Source of the DNA: Patescibacteria group bacterium
GTDB lineage: Bacteria; Patescibacteriota; Minisyncoccia; Minisyncoccales; Staskawiczbacteraceae
DNA: 36,263 bases
Assembly (NCBI GenBank): GCA_022703425.1
Contig: JAKLDQ010000006.1
Location: forward strand, 1 to 36,263
Direction of reading: 5' to 3'
In this document: piece after piece, positions 36,184 to 36,263 of the stretch
Layout of the letters: the number at the start of each line of letters is the position of its first letter
How positions within the stretch are numbered: position 1 is the stretch's first letter
The notes under the pieces: generated by a model
Database searches by the model: none
What the model was told of the DNA's origin: nothing
Seen by the model: only the letters and a program-made list of their open reading frames with translations
Translations under genes and position numbers: made by a program

Positions 36184-36215
36184 GACGAATTACTGAATTA
36201 ATTCAGTAATTCGTC
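36184..36215. repeat. Perfect 32-base palindrome
   Basis: GACGAATTACTGAATT (36184-36199) is followed directly by its exact reverse complement (36200-36215), with no spacer. It begins on the base after the PBP stop codon and precedes a normal terminator. It could form a cruciform or a long hairpin in RNA protecting the 3' end, or be a protein-binding site. Confidence 0.9.
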
Positions 36216-36222
36216 TGTAAAC

Positions 36223-36249
36223 AAAAAACCGCCCCAAAGGCGGTTTTTT
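36223..36249. terminator. Terminator after the PBP gene
   Basis: AAAAAACCGCC with GGCGGTTTTTT (36223-36233 with 36239-36249), loop CCAAA. Perfect 11-bp stem, T-runs both ways. Confidence 0.92.
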
Positions 36250-36263
36250 GTTTTATGTTGATT

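Noticed and set aside
1-36263. CRISPR arrays, insertion sequences, prophage genes or defence systems
   Set aside because: No regularly spaced repeats, transposase, integrase, phage structural or restriction proteins were seen on either strand.

Overview
The window is a stretch of bacterial chromosome, AT-rich and very gene-dense, that looks like a Candidate Phyla Radiation (Patescibacteria, probably Parcubacteria-type) genome. This placement is inference. It rests on an archaeal-type UMP kinase in front of argS and ileS, an ArgRS with a substituted HIGH signature, a stand-alone 5'-3' exonuclease, a stand-alone EF-Tu domain-2-like protein, a half-size MFS protein, an exported ComEA/lamin-tail protein, and many housekeeping genes with weak or no Shine-Dalgarno (SD) sequence. 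I see no insertion sequence, prophage gene or CRISPR array.

Layout. 1-3265 (minus): UMP kinase, argS and the 5' part of ileS, with touching or overlapping genes. 3385-5404 (plus): smpB, tmRNA (ssrA), then infC-rpmI-rplT. 5406-8463 (minus): a half MFS protein, DNA polymerase X, a Nudix hydrolase and an alkylguanine-DNA alkyltransferase, followed upstream by greA (8543-9019). 9111-9541 (plus): a single-gene unit of unknown function. 9555-13886 (mostly minus): two small conserved-looking genes, a predicted structured RNA, tRNA-Arg(CCG), a Nif3-family protein, a lysine-rich small protein, a MurE-like ligase and a small zinc-ribbon gene with a structured leader. 13888-16454: ruvA (minus) divergent from uvrB (plus). 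16456-20002 (minus): a 628-residue coiled-coil protein and a B12-binding radical SAM protein. 20116-23689: rpsT (plus) convergent with the exonuclease, HAMP protein, mutM and holA operon (minus). 23797-28972: an orphan histidine kinase, tsaE, a degenerate DHH protein and a PilB/GspE ATPase. 28975-29248 (minus): a second predicted structured RNA under a perfect consensus promoter. 29268-36249 (plus): ruvB, a NarL/LuxR-type regulator, a ComEA/lamin-tail protein, yebC, ruvC, a very acidic 54-residue protein with a long leader, and a bifunctional penicillin-binding protein.

How it works together. Translation and its rescue (argS, ileS, smpB, ssrA, infC, rpmI, rplT, rpsT, tRNA-Arg, tsaE), DNA repair and recombination (polX, ogt, uvrB, mutM, exonuclease, ruvA, ruvB, ruvC at three loci), replication (holA) and envelope functions (MurE-like, PBP1A-like, PilB) dominate. 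The less ordinary content is at the joints between operons. Two non-coding loci have a consensus-like promoter, a perfect closing stem, nested inner helices and a terminator. Two further loci have long structured leaders before tiny genes. There is also a set of single-gene transcription units with strong SD sequences, their own promoters and usually their own terminators, set among operons whose genes have weak SD or look leaderless.
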